DNA of 64,000 nucleotides from Helicobacter sp. MIT 05-5293 (GTDB lineage: Bacteria; Campylobacterota; Campylobacteria; Campylobacterales; Helicobacteraceae), in assembly GCF_000765665.2 (NCBI RefSeq), contig NZ_JROZ02000003.1:172309-236308 (forward strand), in the 5' to 3' direction. Below are positions 17,537 through 27,488 of this stretch, one piece after another. Below the pieces are notes generated by a model. That model saw nothing but the letters and a program-made list of their open reading frames with translations. It was not told where the DNA came from and did not search any database. The position numbers and the translations under genes were made by a program. Each line of letters opens with the position of its first letter. Position 1 is the first letter of the stretch.

Positions 17537-18988
17537 GTGCAAGAGCATATTATCAATATTGAGCGAGTAGTAATCTCTTCGATTATTTTTTCACCAGAAA
17601 TCTTTGAATCTGTCTCTTCAGAGCTGACATCTCACGATTTTATTTATGCCCTACATCGTGATATTTTTGAGACTTGTCTGTATTTGCATCATAGTGGTTT
17701 GCCTATTGATAGTGATTTGATTATGCAGAAAATGCCAAAAGAAAAGCAAATCACACAAGAGGAAATGGTTGGTATTCTTGCGACAAATCCGATTGCAAAT
17801 ATTGAAGCGTATGTGAGTGAAATTAAAGAAGCAAGTATGAAACGCGACTTGCATTCTTTGGCGAACTTGTTGCGTGAAAAGTCTATGGATAGCACACACA
17901 GCGTGGAAACATTGATTGAAGATATTGAAAAAAAGGTTTATGAAATTTCTTTGGGCAAGGCACAAGGAGAGTTTCAAGATGCCAAAATGATGGTCAATAA
18001 TGCACTTGATTTTTTGAAAGATTTGAAAAATCGGGGTAATCAGATTGTCGTGGGCTTAGATACAGGTTTTAGAGAACTCAATAAATGCACGACTGGATTC
18101 AATAAAGGGGATTTGATTATCATCGGCGCGCGCCCTTCAATGGGAAAAACCACACTTGTTTTGAATATTGCCCAACATCTTTTAAATAAGCGTTGCGGGG
18201 TGGCGATTTTTAGCTTGGAAATGCCTGCTGTGCAGTTAATATTGCGTATGATGAGTGCGCAAAGCTCTATTGCCCTGCAGAATCTGCGTGTAGGGAATCT
18301 GACTGATAGCGAATGGAGCAAACTTACCGAAGTGGCAGATAAAATGGCTGGATCAAGTTTTTTTGTCGAGGACGGGAGTTTGCTCACTATCTCTCAATTA
18401 CGCAGTAAGCTAAGAAAACTTAAGAGTAAGCACCCTGAAGTCAATATTGCTATTATAGATTATCTGCAATTAATGGCTGGTGCTAAGAGTGAGAATAAAC
18501 AACATGAGATTTCAGATATTTCACGCGGTCTCAAGACTTTGGCGCGTGAGCTTGAAATGCCAATCATTGCACTTTCTCAACTTAATCGCCTTGTGGAAGC
18601 GCGTGATGATAAACGCCCGATTCTCTCTGATTTGAGAGATTCTGGAGCGATTGAGCAAGATGCAGATGTGATATTATTTTTGTATCGTGATGATGTGTAT
18701 AAAAAACGCGCAGACAGAGAACGATATGCAAGGCTTAAAAAAGAAGGCAAGGAAAAGGATTTTAAACCCGAGCATCAAGAGCGGGAAGTCGAACCGGCGG
18801 AATTGATTGTCGCAAAAAATCGTAATGGAGAAACACGAACGATTGAAATCCGCTTCAACAAACGTTTTACGCGTTTTGAAGATATGCCACAAGAGATAAG
18901 CCACGAAATGAATGAGACGCGCATTGACGGAGAGGTATTTATGCAGCAACTTGAGCAGCGCGCACCTGATATGCCTGATATATTTTAG
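17537..18988 (+). CDS. dnaB: Replicative DNA helicase DnaB
   Basis: A 483-residue hexameric helicase. GTG 17537 follows AAAGGGG. The N-terminal DnaG-binding domain spans residues 1-110. The RecA-like C-terminal domain has Walker A GARPSMGKTT near 198, Walker B IAIIDYLQLM, and QLNRLVEARDDKRPILSDLRDSGAIEQDAD, including the arginine-finger region. It unwinds DNA at the fork and loads primase. Same position as HP1362 between the CrdRS genes and comEC. Its stop shares one base with the comEC start. Confidence 0.95.
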   Translation: MQEHIINIERVVISSIIFSPEIFESVSSELTSHDFIYALHRDIFETCLYLHHSGLPIDSDLIMQKMPKEKQITQEEMVGILATNPIANIEAYVSEIKEASMKRDLHSLANLLREKSMDSTHSVETLIEDIEKKVYEISLGKAQGEFQDAKMMVNNALDFLKDLKNRGNQIVVGLDTGFRELNKCTTGFNKGDLIIIGARPSMGKTTLVLNIAQHLLNKRCGVAIFSLEMPAVQLILRMMSAQSSIALQNLRVGNLTDSEWSKLTEVADKMAGSSFFVEDGSLLTISQLRSKLRKLKSKHPEVNIAIIDYLQLMAGAKSENKQHEISDISRGLKTLARELEMPIIALSQLNRLVEARDDKRPILSDLRDSGAIEQDADVILFLYRDDVYKKRADRERYARLKKEGKEKDFKPEHQEREVEPAELIVAKNRNGETRTIEIRFNKRFTRFEDMPQEISHEMNETRIDGEVFMQQLEQRAPDMPDIF

Positions 18989-20334
18989 TGCAAAAATCAT
19001 ATATCAAAAAAGATAAATCCTCACCTTTTGGTGTGGAGCTACTTAGCTCTCCTTTGCAGTGGATAGGGTTTTTTATCATTTGTGCGTTTATTTTGATGTG
19101 TAGTTTGACTTTGCGTTATTATCATTATCAAGACTATATGTCATTGCCCTATCCCAAAGCCATTAATGCACAAGTCATCGCACAATACACAAAGAGCAAG
19201 GATAATAAGCCTCCCTATCAAGTGTTGAAATTGCGTGATGAAAAAGGGGCGATTTTCTATACAACAAGTAAGGAAGACATTAGAGACCTTTCTCATCGTT
19301 TTGTGAGAATCTATGGCAAACCGTTAGAATGCGATTTTAGGCAATATCTGCAAAGCTGTTTTTTTATCTCCTATCGTATCAGCCTAGAATCTCAAAGAGA
19401 CTATCGCGATACTTTTCGTTCTTGGATTGCTTCTCAACACACAGAGAATCTTTTGGCTCGGTTATATCAAACGCTTTTTATTGCGGATTTTTTGCCTTAT
19501 GATTTGCGAATGTTGAGTAACAAACTCGGTGTGGCGCATTTGATTGCTATTAGCGGTTTTCATTTGGGAATCTTAAGCATCGTCATAGGGGGATTCTTGG
19601 GAATCTTTTATGGGTGGTATCATCGGCATTTTAGCTATCGCAATAAGTTTTACGATATTGGTTTCATTACGCTTAGTTGTATGTTTTTATATCTTTTAGT
19701 GCTTAATTTCTCGCCGTCATTTTTGCGCTCTTTTGTGATGGCTTTGGTGGGATTTTTGATGCTTTATAGTGGTATAAGACTTTTAAGCTTTAAGTTTCTT
19801 TTGGTGGTTGTTTGCCTGTGTCTCGTGCTTTTTCCGCATTTATTTTTTAGTATAGGGTTTGTGTTGTCTGTCATGGGCGTATTTTTTATTTTTCTCTTTG
19901 TAAAATATATCACCCTACCACACGATAGATTCTCACAATGGGTGGTATTGCCTATCGTGTTTAATACGAATCTGTATTTCAATATGCAGCTCATTGTGCA
20001 TTGGTTTTTCCCTTATTTTACTCCGTTGAGTGTTGTTTCAATCCCGCTTACGCTTATTTTTGTTATCTTTTTCCCCTTAAGTTTGATTCTGCATTTAGTG
20101 GGAGTAGGCGGTGTGTTTGATTCTGTATTTATTTGGGCATTAGACTTAAAACTAGATGCGATTGAGTTTTATACACCTCAATGGTTGTTTTTGTGCTATA
20201 TCGGGCTGTGTTTTGGCTCGATTTGGCGTAAGGAGTGTTATTATTTGCTTTGTGTCGTTTGTGCAGGATTTTTTGCCTATTTATGTTGGCAATTTTATGC
20301 GAGTGGTTCGAGTTTGTGGGGAGTAAGTGTGTAG
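18988..20334 (+). CDS. comEC: ComEC/Rec2-family DNA uptake channel
   Basis: A 448-residue polytopic membrane protein starting at GTG 18988 within the dnaB stop. Residues 25-45 are a first helix, followed by a DUF4131-like extracytoplasmic region. The Competence domain core begins at NKLGVAHLIAISGFHLGI (about 175-192), with the conserved H-L-x-A-I-S-G-x-H pattern. Helices continue to residue 440. It lacks the C-terminal metallo-beta-lactamase domain, as in H. pylori HP1361 (ComE3). It would move single-stranded DNA across the inner membrane in natural transformation. Its 3' end overlaps the convergent dehydrogenase gene by 40 bases. Confidence 0.9.
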   Translation: MQKSYIKKDKSSPFGVELLSSPLQWIGFFIICAFILMCSLTLRYYHYQDYMSLPYPKAINAQVIAQYTKSKDNKPPYQVLKLRDEKGAIFYTTSKEDIRDLSHRFVRIYGKPLECDFRQYLQSCFFISYRISLESQRDYRDTFRSWIASQHTENLLARLYQTLFIADFLPYDLRMLSNKLGVAHLIAISGFHLGILSIVIGGFLGIFYGWYHRHFSYRNKFYDIGFITLSCMFLYLLVLNFSPSFLRSFVMALVGFLMLYSGIRLLSFKFLLVVVCLCLVLFPHLFFSIGFVLSVMGVFFIFLFVKYITLPHDRFSQWVVLPIVFNTNLYFNMQLIVHWFFPYFTPLSVVSIPLTLIFVIFFPLSLILHLVGVGGVFDSVFIWALDLKLDAIEFYTPQWLFLCYIGLCFGSIWRKECYYLLCVVCAGFFAYLCWQFYASGSSLWGVSV

Positions 20335-21578
20335 TAAATATGATGAGTTTTACCGAGTGTATTGTGGGAGAGATGCAAGAATTCATCATGTGCGATAGCA
20401 AGAAAAATCACATCAAATTGATGTGAAGGTAATACCGACAAAAGTGAGATGTGATAAGATTCTACTACTTCTTGAGAATCTGCAAGAGGGTCATAAATGC
20501 TGACTTTTGCACCAAAATCTTCGAGCTGTGTCTTGACAATGGGAATCTGTGAGTTGCGAATATCTGGGCAATTTGGTTTAAAAGTGATGCCAAGTATCAG
20601 AATCTGTGCGTTTAGAATCTCAATGCGATTTTGAATCATTAATTTGATAATCTTTTGTGCGACAAATTGAGGCATCGCGTCATTAATCAAGCGTCCAGAG
20701 CTAATCACTTGTGGGTGATAGCCCATTGCATTCATTTTGTGTGTGAGATAATAAGGATCGACACTGATGCAATGCCCGCCTACAAGACCGGGAGAAAAGG
20801 GTAAAAAATTCCACTTTGTTTTTGCAGCTTCAAGCACTTCTAGCGCATTGATTCCTAAATGTTCGCAAATGATGTAGATTTCATTCACAAAGGCGATATT
20901 TAAGTCGCGTTGAGCATTTTCGATAATCTTTGTCATTTCCGCGCTTTCGATAGATGAGACAAGATGTGTGCCTGCAGTGATAATAGACGCATAGAGTTTA
21001 TCGATAAATTTTCCTGCCTCATCGGTGCTGCCTGAAGTGATTTTTTTAATTGATGTGAGTGTGTGAGTGCGATCGCTAGGATTAATGCGTTCGGGTGAGT
21101 AGCCGAGACAAAAGTCTTTATTAAGCTTAAGATGACTAATTTGCTCAAGGACATTTGCGCATTCATTTTGCGTGCAAGTGGGGTAGGTTGTCGATTCGTA
21201 AATCACGACATCGCCCCTTTTGAGATATTTTGCAACGATTGCGCTCGCGTGAAGCAAATGAGAAAGATCGGGGACTTTATGTGTGTCGATAGGAGTAGGA
21301 ACAGCTATGATATAAATATTTGCAGTGCTAAGATCCTGCTCGTCATCGCAAAATTTAAGATAGCAAGACTGGTCCCAATCAGATTCTGTGATTTGTCGTG
21401 TGCGATCAATATGAGTGCGGAGGTCGCTAATGCGTTTTTGTGAAGTATCAAAGCCTAATGTGCGATAGTGTTTGCCAAATTCAAGAGCGAGAGGAAGCCC
21501 CACATATCCTAAGCCTATGATTGCAATCTGTATATTTTCAAGCGTAGGCAAGGGGGCTTTTGGTGCAGAAGTATTCAT
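20295..21578 (-). CDS. UDP-N-acetylglucosamine 6-dehydrogenase (WbpA/TviB-type)
   Basis: A 427-residue nucleotide-sugar dehydrogenase. The NAD-binding start is IAIIGLGYVGLPLALEF, followed by AVPTPID and VIYESTTYP. The catalytic Cys is in GLVGGHCISVDPYYL (about residue 260), and the C-terminal domain has LGITFKPNCPDIRNS. It oxidises C6 of a UDP-HexNAc to the uronic acid. It overlaps the acetyltransferase gene by 4 bases, last in a three-gene wbpB-wbpD-wbpA-like run, which points to UDP-GlcNAc as substrate and a diacetylated uronic acid as end product. UDP-GalNAc (TviB/WbpO) cannot be excluded. Confidence 0.83.
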   Translation of the reverse strand: MNTSAPKAPLPTLENIQIAIIGLGYVGLPLALEFGKHYRTLGFDTSQKRISDLRTHIDRTRQITESDWDQSCYLKFCDDEQDLSTANIYIIAVPTPIDTHKVPDLSHLLHASAIVAKYLKRGDVVIYESTTYPTCTQNECANVLEQISHLKLNKDFCLGYSPERINPSDRTHTLTSIKKITSGSTDEAGKFIDKLYASIITAGTHLVSSIESAEMTKIIENAQRDLNIAFVNEIYIICEHLGINALEVLEAAKTKWNFLPFSPGLVGGHCISVDPYYLTHKMNAMGYHPQVISSGRLINDAMPQFVAQKIIKLMIQNRIEILNAQILILGITFKPNCPDIRNSQIPIVKTQLEDFGAKVSIYDPLADSQEVVESYHISLLSVLPSHQFDVIFLAIAHDEFLHLSHNTLGKTHHIYYTLTPHKLEPLA

Positions 21579-22156
21579 TGAGAATCCTCATCACAGAGTA
21601 TCAGCTGTTCGTCTTGCAAGAGGTATTTGGTATTGTCATAGCTATCATAAGCGATATGATTCTTGTCAAAATGCAGTCGGTTGGCAGCTTTATCTACCCA
21701 GCCGATTTGTTTAGCGGGGTTGCCTACGACAAGGGCAAAATCTGCTATATCTTTGGTTACTACGCTTCCTGCCCCTATTAAGGCGTATTGCCCGATTTTT
21801 ACTCCGCAAACAATAGTCGCATTTGCCCCAATCGAACAACCTTTTTGGAGAAGTGTGGGTTTAAACGCATTTTTGCGTGAAATAAAGGCGCGAGGGTTGA
21901 TAACATTTGTAAAAACGACACAAGGACCTAAAAATACATCATCTTCGATAGTTACACCCTCATAAATGCTGATATTATTTTGTGCTTTGACATTGTTTCC
22001 GATTCTGACATTTGTCCCGATCATACAATTTTGCCCAAAAGAGCAATTTTCTCCAATGACAGCACCTGAAAGTATATGGCAAAAGTGCCAAATTTTAGTG
22101 TTTTCTCCGATGCTTACATTACTATCAATAATACTTGTATCGTGGATATAAATCAT
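21575..22156 (-). CDS. UDP-2-acetamido-3-amino-glucuronate N-acetyltransferase (WbpD-like)
   Basis: A 193-residue left-handed beta-helix acetyltransferase with clear hexapeptide repeats (IGENTKI, IGENCSF, VRIGNNVKAQNNISIYEGV, IEDDVFLGPCVVFTNV, IGANATIVCGVKIGQYALIGAGSVVTKD). The N- and C-terminal motifs, and NPRAFISRK between coils, match WbpD-type 3-N-acetyltransferases. It uses acetyl-CoA to acetylate the 3-amino group of UDP-GlcNAc3NA. It is coupled by 4-base overlaps to both neighbours. The required 3-aminotransferase (WbpE) is not in the window. Confidence 0.83.
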   Translation of the reverse strand: MIYIHDTSIIDSNVSIGENTKIWHFCHILSGAVIGENCSFGQNCMIGTNVRIGNNVKAQNNISIYEGVTIEDDVFLGPCVVFTNVINPRAFISRKNAFKPTLLQKGCSIGANATIVCGVKIGQYALIGAGSVVTKDIADFALVVGNPAKQIGWVDKAANRLHFDKNHIAYDSYDNTKYLLQDEQLILCDEDSQ

Positions 22157-23115
22157 AAGCCTAGCCTTTGATTAAAGGGGTGATAATCCCCTTTTAATCC
22201 TATGGGAGTGGCATTGCGAATCTGATGGACAAGCTCAATCGCTGCGCGAGATTCACGACATCTAAATCCTCTACCTGATAGAATCTCTTCATAGCTTTTT
22301 GTGTGTAAATCAGTGAATCCTTCACTAAAATTAAATTCTTGTTGATTGAGTGTGAGGGATCGAAAGACTCTTTTTTTCTCATTTTCGTGTAAGGACGGCG
22401 GAAGAAGATTTTCATCAATAGATAAAAACCATCGAATCTTTGCTGATGCAAGCTCCAAATAACCGCTTGCATTTTTTTCATCAAGATGATGCACAATGCT
22501 GATTTTGGGTGTGCCAAAAATCCAAATCAGCATATCAAAAAAATGTATTCCTATATTGGTTGCAATGCCTCCACTTTTGCTCTCATCACCTTTCCAAGAG
22601 ATATGATACCATTTGCCACGAGCGGTAATGTAGCTTAAATCAATTTCGTAGATTTGGTGAGGATTGTTTTGAGAATCTTGTTGGATTTGTTTTTTTAATG
22701 CAATGATGCTTGGGTGGAGGCGGAGCTGCAAAATCGTGTAAATGTGTTTTTGTGTTTCTTCTTCAAGGGATTCTAAAGCATCAAGATTCCAAGGATTAAG
22801 CACGATAGGTTTTTCACAAATGGCATTTGATTGGTTTCTTAGAGCAAGGCGGATATGGCTGTCATGAAGGTAGTTTGGCGAACAAATACTGATATAATCA
22901 AGTGGTGTGTGGTTGCGTTTTAGTTTGTCAAGATAGCGATCAAAACGTTCAGGTTCGACAAAAAAATCTGCTTGGGGAAAATATGAATCAAGGATTCCGG
23001 CACAATCACGCAAATCCATTGCGCATCGGAGCTCACAAGCATTTTGCTTGATTGCTTGGAGATGACGAGGGGCTATAAAGCCCGCTACACCGATAATACC
23101 AAATGATTTACTCAT
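22153..23115 (-). CDS. Gfo/Idh/MocA oxidoreductase (WbpB-like)
   Basis: A 320-residue oxidoreductase. The N-terminal Rossmann segment is FGIIGVAGFIAPRHLQAIK, then DYISICSPNYLHDSHIRLAL and the family EKP motif in AICEKPIVLN. The C-terminal half has GGIATNIGIHFFDMLIWIFG. WbpB oxidises the 3-OH of UDP-GlcNAcA to the 3-keto form using tightly bound NAD regenerated with 2-oxoglutarate. It is first of the three-gene coupled set and 12 bases after the SPOR-protein gene. The assignment as WbpB depends on the neighbours, since the family has many substrates. Confidence 0.8.
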   Translation of the reverse strand: MSKSFGIIGVAGFIAPRHLQAIKQNACELRCAMDLRDCAGILDSYFPQADFFVEPERFDRYLDKLKRNHTPLDYISICSPNYLHDSHIRLALRNQSNAICEKPIVLNPWNLDALESLEEETQKHIYTILQLRLHPSIIALKKQIQQDSQNNPHQIYEIDLSYITARGKWYHISWKGDESKSGGIATNIGIHFFDMLIWIFGTPKISIVHHLDEKNASGYLELASAKIRWFLSIDENLLPPSLHENEKKRVFRSLTLNQQEFNFSEGFTDLHTKSYEEILSGRGFRCRESRAAIELVHQIRNATPIGLKGDYHPFNQRLGL

Positions 23116-23127
23116 CGGAAGATTGGA

Positions 23128-24030
23128 TTATTTAACCTCGAAATGCACAGGATCGGTAACGAGTGTGGTAAATTTTGGTAAATCACGTCCTGCCTCAATA
23201 CGAGAATTATAAGGACCGATGAGATATTTTGTCGTAGCTTGACCATTTGAAGTGCCTGCATAGACGCGGTAGCTGTAATTGCTGATTTTTTTGAGAAATT
23301 CATCGCTCGGTTTGTTGGCAAATGATCCTACTTGGATATAGAATCCTTTTTCTGCTACTTGTCCATTTTTGGAGGTATCTGTGGGCGTAGAAATATCATT
23401 GAAAACATTTGTAATGCTCACAGGCTGTGTATTTGTTTGTGTAGCAGGAGGATTGGTTTGAGCGGTAGCTGTTGGCGTTGCCGGTTTGTTTGCAGGAGGT
23501 GGCGTAGGCTTAGATTCTGTAGGTTTGACAACGGGCGCAGGTTTTGCGGGAGGAGTTGTTGGCGTTGCCGGTTTGTTTGCAGGAGGTGGCGTAGGCTTAG
23601 ATTCTGCAGGTTTGACAACGGGCGCAGGTTTAACATCTTTAGGAGGCAAAACGACAGGAGGCTTAGAATCTGTGCGAGGTTTATCAACACTAGCAACTTG
23701 TGTGTTATTTGCTGCATCACTGCCACTATTGCGTGTGCGAATATCATCAAGTATCTTTTGGAAAGGATCCTCGGTAGAAGCATTTGTTTCTAGTGGGACA
23801 TCTACAAATTGGTCAGAATCCTTATTGATAGGGGTAAGCCCTCCTTCAGTTGCAATGGTTTGTTCTGTTAAATCTTCCTCTTCGCGTGTGATGATGAATA
23901 CAACGGCAATTAAAATACTCAAAAAGATGAGTGCCATTGCAATCATCATAATCAATTTTTTGGTGCGATTTTGTTTTTGGAATTCTTCATCGTTGATTAG
24001 AATATCATTAAGTTCTCTTTTTGTTTCCAT
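23128..24030 (-). CDS. SPOR-domain membrane protein with internal Pro-rich repeats
   Basis: A 300-residue protein: cytoplasmic start, one transmembrane helix near residues 27-48 (MIAMALIFLSILIAVVFII), and a long Pro/Lys/Ala-rich periplasmic linker. A C-terminal SPOR domain begins GFYIQVGSFANKPSDEF and ends YLIGPYNSRIEAGRDLPKF. SPOR domains bind denuded peptidoglycan at division sites, so an FtsN-like or related septal role is likely. The linker contains a tandem repeat whose two copies differ by one base over 74 bases. It lies between the DUF1882 gene and the wbp-like genes on the same strand. Confidence 0.82.
   Translation of the reverse strand: METKRELNDILINDEEFQKQNRTKKLIMMIAMALIFLSILIAVVFIITREEEDLTEQTIATEGGLTPINKDSDQFVDVPLETNASTEDPFQKILDDIRTRNSGSDAANNTQVASVDKPRTDSKPPVVLPPKDVKPAPVVKPAESKPTPPPANKPATPTTPPAKPAPVVKPTESKPTPPPANKPATPTATAQTNPPATQTNTQPVSITNVFNDISTPTDTSKNGQVAEKGFYIQVGSFANKPSDEFLKKISNYSYRVYAGTSNGQATTKYLIGPYNSRIEAGRDLPKFTTLVTDPVHFEVK
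23471..23631. repeat. 87-bp tandem repeat in the SPOR-protein linker
   Basis: 23471-23544 and 23558-23631 are identical but for one base, with an 87-base period (29 residues, units of PAPVVKP(A/T)ESKPTPPP type). The period is a multiple of three, so copy-number change would alter linker length without frameshift. Confidence 0.85.
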
Positions 24031-24054
24031 AATTTACTCCTTACATATATTTGA

Positions 24055-24600
24055 TTACATATGCCTTGCCCAAGAAGCCCCACGCTCTTTCGCATAGACA
24101 TCATAGGGCAAGGTTAAGATATTAAAATTAAGGGGCATTTCGTCATTGGGAAAGACTTTCCATTCTTTGGGGCAGTGTTGGGCTAGTTTCATTGAAAGTG
24201 TTTTACCTAATCTTTTTCCTTCGCCAATTTCTGTATGTCCTTTGTGAATGTATAAATGCAAATGACCGGGTGTCTTGCTATTGAATGCTGTAAAATTTAA
24301 GAAACCTTCTTCACGCAATAGTAATTGAGCGCGATGATAGAATCTTTCTGGATTGCGTCCGTTATAATCAAACACAATATTTTCAACTTTTTTGCCATTG
24401 GCAAGTAAGAGAGAGTGGGCAATAGTGATCTCTTTACGAAAATGTTTGTTGATTAACATCGAGGTGAGCATTGCATCAACTCTTTCGTATTTGTCGTAGA
24501 GAATCCGTCCCATAAAATTTACTTTTACCCCTAGACCATTTACGCGTTGGTAGTAATGCGATGTATCCATCTTGATAAGTTTCAAATCCATTTCAGTCAT
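24055..24600 (-). CDS. DUF1882-family protein (HP0184-like)
   Basis: A 181-residue soluble protein I place in the DUF1882 family found in Helicobacter and Campylobacter next to glyA. Features include [43 protein letters not shown] and a Trp-rich end (GASWARHM). In H. pylori the same gene (HP0184) follows glyA and lysS, the order seen here. It lies 12 bases after glyA, so it is probably in that operon. Function unknown. Confidence 0.75.
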   Translation of the reverse strand: MTEMDLKLIKMDTSHYYQRVNGLGVKVNFMGRILYDKYERVDAMLTSMLINKHFRKEITIAHSLLLANGKKVENIVFDYNGRNPERFYHRAQLLLREEGFLNFTAFNSKTPGHLHLYIHKGHTEIGEGKRLGKTLSMKLAQHCPKEWKVFPNDEMPLNFNILTLPYDVYAKERGASWARHM

Positions 24601-24612
24601 AGCCCACCCTCC

Positions 24613-25863
24613 CTAAAAAATTGGTTGATCATAGATATTAAAATCTTTAGTAAAGTCTTTAATGTCGGTTTTGATTTTTTGTTGCAGGGCAGTATTGTTT
24701 ATATCATCAAGGATATCAGCAATCTTTGTCCCAATCCATTCAAATTCTTTTTCTTTCATACCCCGTGCTGTCAATGCAGGAGAACCGATGCGAACACCGC
24801 TCGTTACAAATGGAGAACGGTGTTCGCCCGGAACGGTGTTTTTATTAACCGTGATGCCTGCATTGCCCAGAGCCAAGTCAGCATCTTTACCACTAAACTC
24901 TTTATTTAAGAAGCTCATTAGTATTAAGTGATTATCTGTGCCTCCACTGACAAGATCATATTTTCTTGCAACAAGCACTTTTGCAAGAGCTTGGATATTG
25001 GCTTTGACTTGTTTGGCATAGGTTTTCCATTCAGGCTTGAGATTTTCTTTGAATCCTACAGCTTTTCCTGCAATGACATGCATTAAAGGACCGCCTTGAA
25101 TACCCGGAAATACAGCTTTATTGATTTTAATATTAATTTCTTCATCATTGGTCATAATCAACCCTCCTCTCGGACCGCGGAGAGTCTTATGTGTCGTAGT
25201 AGTAACAATATGACAATAAGGAAGGGGATTGGGATATTCACCAGCAACTACCAATCCTGCTACATGGGCAATATCACCCATTAAATATGCCCCTACAGAA
25301 TCTGCAATTTCTCGGAGTCGTTTGAAGTCTAGCTCGCGTGTATAAGCTGAAAATCCACACACAAGGATATTAGGTCTGACGACTTCTGCTTGTTGGGCAA
25401 GTTTATTATAATCAATACGTCCATCAAGCTCAACTCCATAAAAAAAGCTTTGATAAAGCTGCCCTGTCGTGCTGACTTTTGCCCCATGAGTAAGATGTCC
25501 GCCATGGCTTAGATTCATACCGAGAATCTTATCATAAGGTTTGAGCAAAGCTGCATATACAGCCGCATTTGCTTGGCTACCAGAGTGAGGTTGGACATTG
25601 ACAAATTGCACACCAAAAAGCTTTTTTGCTCGCTCAATTGCAATATTTTCGATTTGATCGACAAAGTCGCAACCCCCATAGTAGCGTTTAAAGGGATAAC
25701 CTTCGGCGTATTTATTAGTCAATATACTGCCCATTGCTTCCATCACGCTAGGAAAAGTAAAATTTTCACTTGCAATCATTTCTAAATGATCATTTTGACG
25801 TCGCCATTCCTGATTGATAAGGTCAAAAATCTGTGCATCTTCTTTTTCAATCAAATAAGCCAT
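24613..25863 (-). CDS. glyA: Serine hydroxymethyltransferase
   Basis: A 416-residue PLP enzyme. It has [18 protein letters not shown] (substrate-binding E-N), [20 protein letters not shown], the PLP lysine in [15 protein letters not shown], and [10 protein letters not shown]. It converts serine and tetrahydrofolate to glycine and 5,10-methylene-THF. Full length for the family. An AAGGAGAA site precedes ATG 25863. It follows lysS as in H. pylori HP0183, and a promoter in the 74-base gap may give it independent expression. Confidence 0.96.
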   Translation of the reverse strand: MAYLIEKEDAQIFDLINQEWRRQNDHLEMIASENFTFPSVMEAMGSILTNKYAEGYPFKRYYGGCDFVDQIENIAIERAKKLFGVQFVNVQPHSGSQANAAVYAALLKPYDKILGMNLSHGGHLTHGAKVSTTGQLYQSFFYGVELDGRIDYNKLAQQAEVVRPNILVCGFSAYTRELDFKRLREIADSVGAYLMGDIAHVAGLVVAGEYPNPLPYCHIVTTTTHKTLRGPRGGLIMTNDEEINIKINKAVFPGIQGGPLMHVIAGKAVGFKENLKPEWKTYAKQVKANIQALAKVLVARKYDLVSGGTDNHLILMSFLNKEFSGKDADLALGNAGITVNKNTVPGEHRSPFVTSGVRIGSPALTARGMKEKEFEWIGTKIADILDDINNTALQQKIKTDIKDFTKDFNIYDQPIF

Positions 25864-25918
25864 TATGTATTATTCTCCTTAATCTTGAAGTAGTTATTAG
25901 TTATGATGATTTTGTATC

Positions 25919-25924
25919 ATTATA
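25919..25924 (-). promoter_or_regulatory. Probable -10 element upstream of glyA
   Basis: On the minus strand 25919-25924 reads TATAAT, about 56 bases before the glyA start, in the gap after lysS and preceded by AT-rich sequence. Epsilonproteobacterial sigma-80 promoters need little more than this box. Confidence 0.5.
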
Positions 25925-25937
25925 TTTAAACTTTGTT

Positions 25938-27437
25938 TTAGTTTGGCTTTAATGCAGGAAATAAAATCACATCTTTAATACTTTTTGCATCACTTAAAAG
26001 CATTACCAAGCGATCAATACCAATCCCTTCTCCTGCTGTGGGTGGCATACCATAAGCCAATGCCCATACATAGTCTTCGTCCATATATTGAGCTTCTTCA
26101 TCGCCTGCTTCTTTTGCTTTCACTTGTTCTTTAAAACGTTCAAATTGGTCTAAGGGGTCATTTAATTCGCTAAATCCGTTAGCAATCTCTTTACCCCCGA
26201 TAAAAAGCTCAAAACGATCTGCAATGTTTGGATTCTGATCGTTGCGCCGTGCTAAAGGGCTAATTTCGATAGGGTATTCAACAATAAAAGTAGGATTAAT
26301 GAGTTTATGCTCGACACACTCATCAAAGGCTTCGGCAAGAAGTTTGCCATAAGGTGCATTTGATTCTATTTGAAGATGTTTTTCTTGTAGAAATTGTAAA
26401 AGTTTATTTTTATCTTCAATGATTGCTTTGGGAATCCCGCCTATTTCTTCAAGAGCTTGTGTGTAAGTCAAAATTGTAAAGTGTGTAAAATCGATACACT
26501 GCCCATTGTGTTCTAAAGTAGAGGGGAGTTTGAGCTCATCAAGGATAAATTTAAAAAGCTCTTGAGTAAGACAAATGAGGTCTTTATAAGTTTTATATGC
26601 CCAATAGAACTCAATCATCGTAAATTCTGGGTTGTGAGAGTGATCCATTCCTTCATTACGAAAGTTACGATTGAGCTCAAAGATAGCTTCAAATCCCCCA
26701 ACAATAAGTCGCTTTAAATAAAGCTCGGGAGCAATTCTCAAATATCTATCTACTTTGAGCGCATTGTGATGTGTGATAAAAGGTCGTGCATTTGCTCCAC
26801 CGGGTATAGGGTGGAGCATGGGAGTTTCGACTTCTAAAAATTCTTTTTGTTCAAAGAATCTGCGCACACAAGAAATAATCTTACTGCGCAATTCAAAAGT
26901 TTTCTTTACTTCTTCATTGACAATCAAATCTACATAACGTTGGCGATAGCGTAATTCTATATCACTTAAGCCATGAAATTTTTCTGGCAAAGGCACAATA
27001 CTTTTAGTGAGAATCTGGCATGATAGAGCGTGAATGCTAAGCTCACCTGTTTTAGTTACAAAAGCATAGCCACTGACATTGACAATATCTCCCACCTCTA
27101 GAATCTTTTTGACAATCTCAAAGGTTTCACCTATATCATTTTTAGATACATATGCTTGAAGAATCCCACTTTCGTCCTGAATCTTCATAAAACAAGCTTT
27201 GCCCATAAGTCGGATAAAACGCACACGCCCTACGATTGATTCTGTGGGTTGCGAGGGAGATTCTTGTCCTGTGGTATGAGCTTCAGAATCTGTATCTGCT
27301 AAGAGATAAGCGTATTTTTCTAAAAATGCAGCGTTTTTTAGTGTGCGCTCGACATTATTAGCATAGGGATTTGCCCCATTATCACGCAAAAGATCTCGTT
27401 TTTTGATTCTTTGTTGTGTGTAAAAGTTTGAAAACAT
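25938..27437 (-). CDS. lysS: Lysyl-tRNA synthetase (class II)
   Basis: A 499-residue enzyme. An N-terminal OB-fold anticodon-binding domain spans residues about 60-170 ([20 protein letters not shown]). The class II catalytic core has motif 2 [26 protein letters not shown] and motif 3 [11 protein letters not shown]. It charges tRNA-Lys. Start at ATG 27437. Order cvpA-lysS-glyA is that of H. pylori HP0181-HP0183. Confidence 0.96.
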   Translation of the reverse strand: MFSNFYTQQRIKKRDLLRDNGANPYANNVERTLKNAAFLEKYAYLLADTDSEAHTTGQESPSQPTESIVGRVRFIRLMGKACFMKIQDESGILQAYVSKNDIGETFEIVKKILEVGDIVNVSGYAFVTKTGELSIHALSCQILTKSIVPLPEKFHGLSDIELRYRQRYVDLIVNEEVKKTFELRSKIISCVRRFFEQKEFLEVETPMLHPIPGGANARPFITHHNALKVDRYLRIAPELYLKRLIVGGFEAIFELNRNFRNEGMDHSHNPEFTMIEFYWAYKTYKDLICLTQELFKFILDELKLPSTLEHNGQCIDFTHFTILTYTQALEEIGGIPKAIIEDKNKLLQFLQEKHLQIESNAPYGKLLAEAFDECVEHKLINPTFIVEYPIEISPLARRNDQNPNIADRFELFIGGKEIANGFSELNDPLDQFERFKEQVKAKEAGDEEAQYMDEDYVWALAYGMPPTAGEGIGIDRLVMLLSDAKSIKDVILFPALKPN

Positions 27438-27488
27438 TGTTTTGGCGATTCCTTCCTTTAGAAAAATTATTTTTTAAATTACGAATAA

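Noticed and set aside
23332..24097. Gly/Val-rich and Arg/Cys-rich plus-strand frames over the SPOR gene
   Set aside because: They are shadows of the Pro/Lys-rich repeat linker; the SPOR domain and membrane helix on the minus strand are the real signal.
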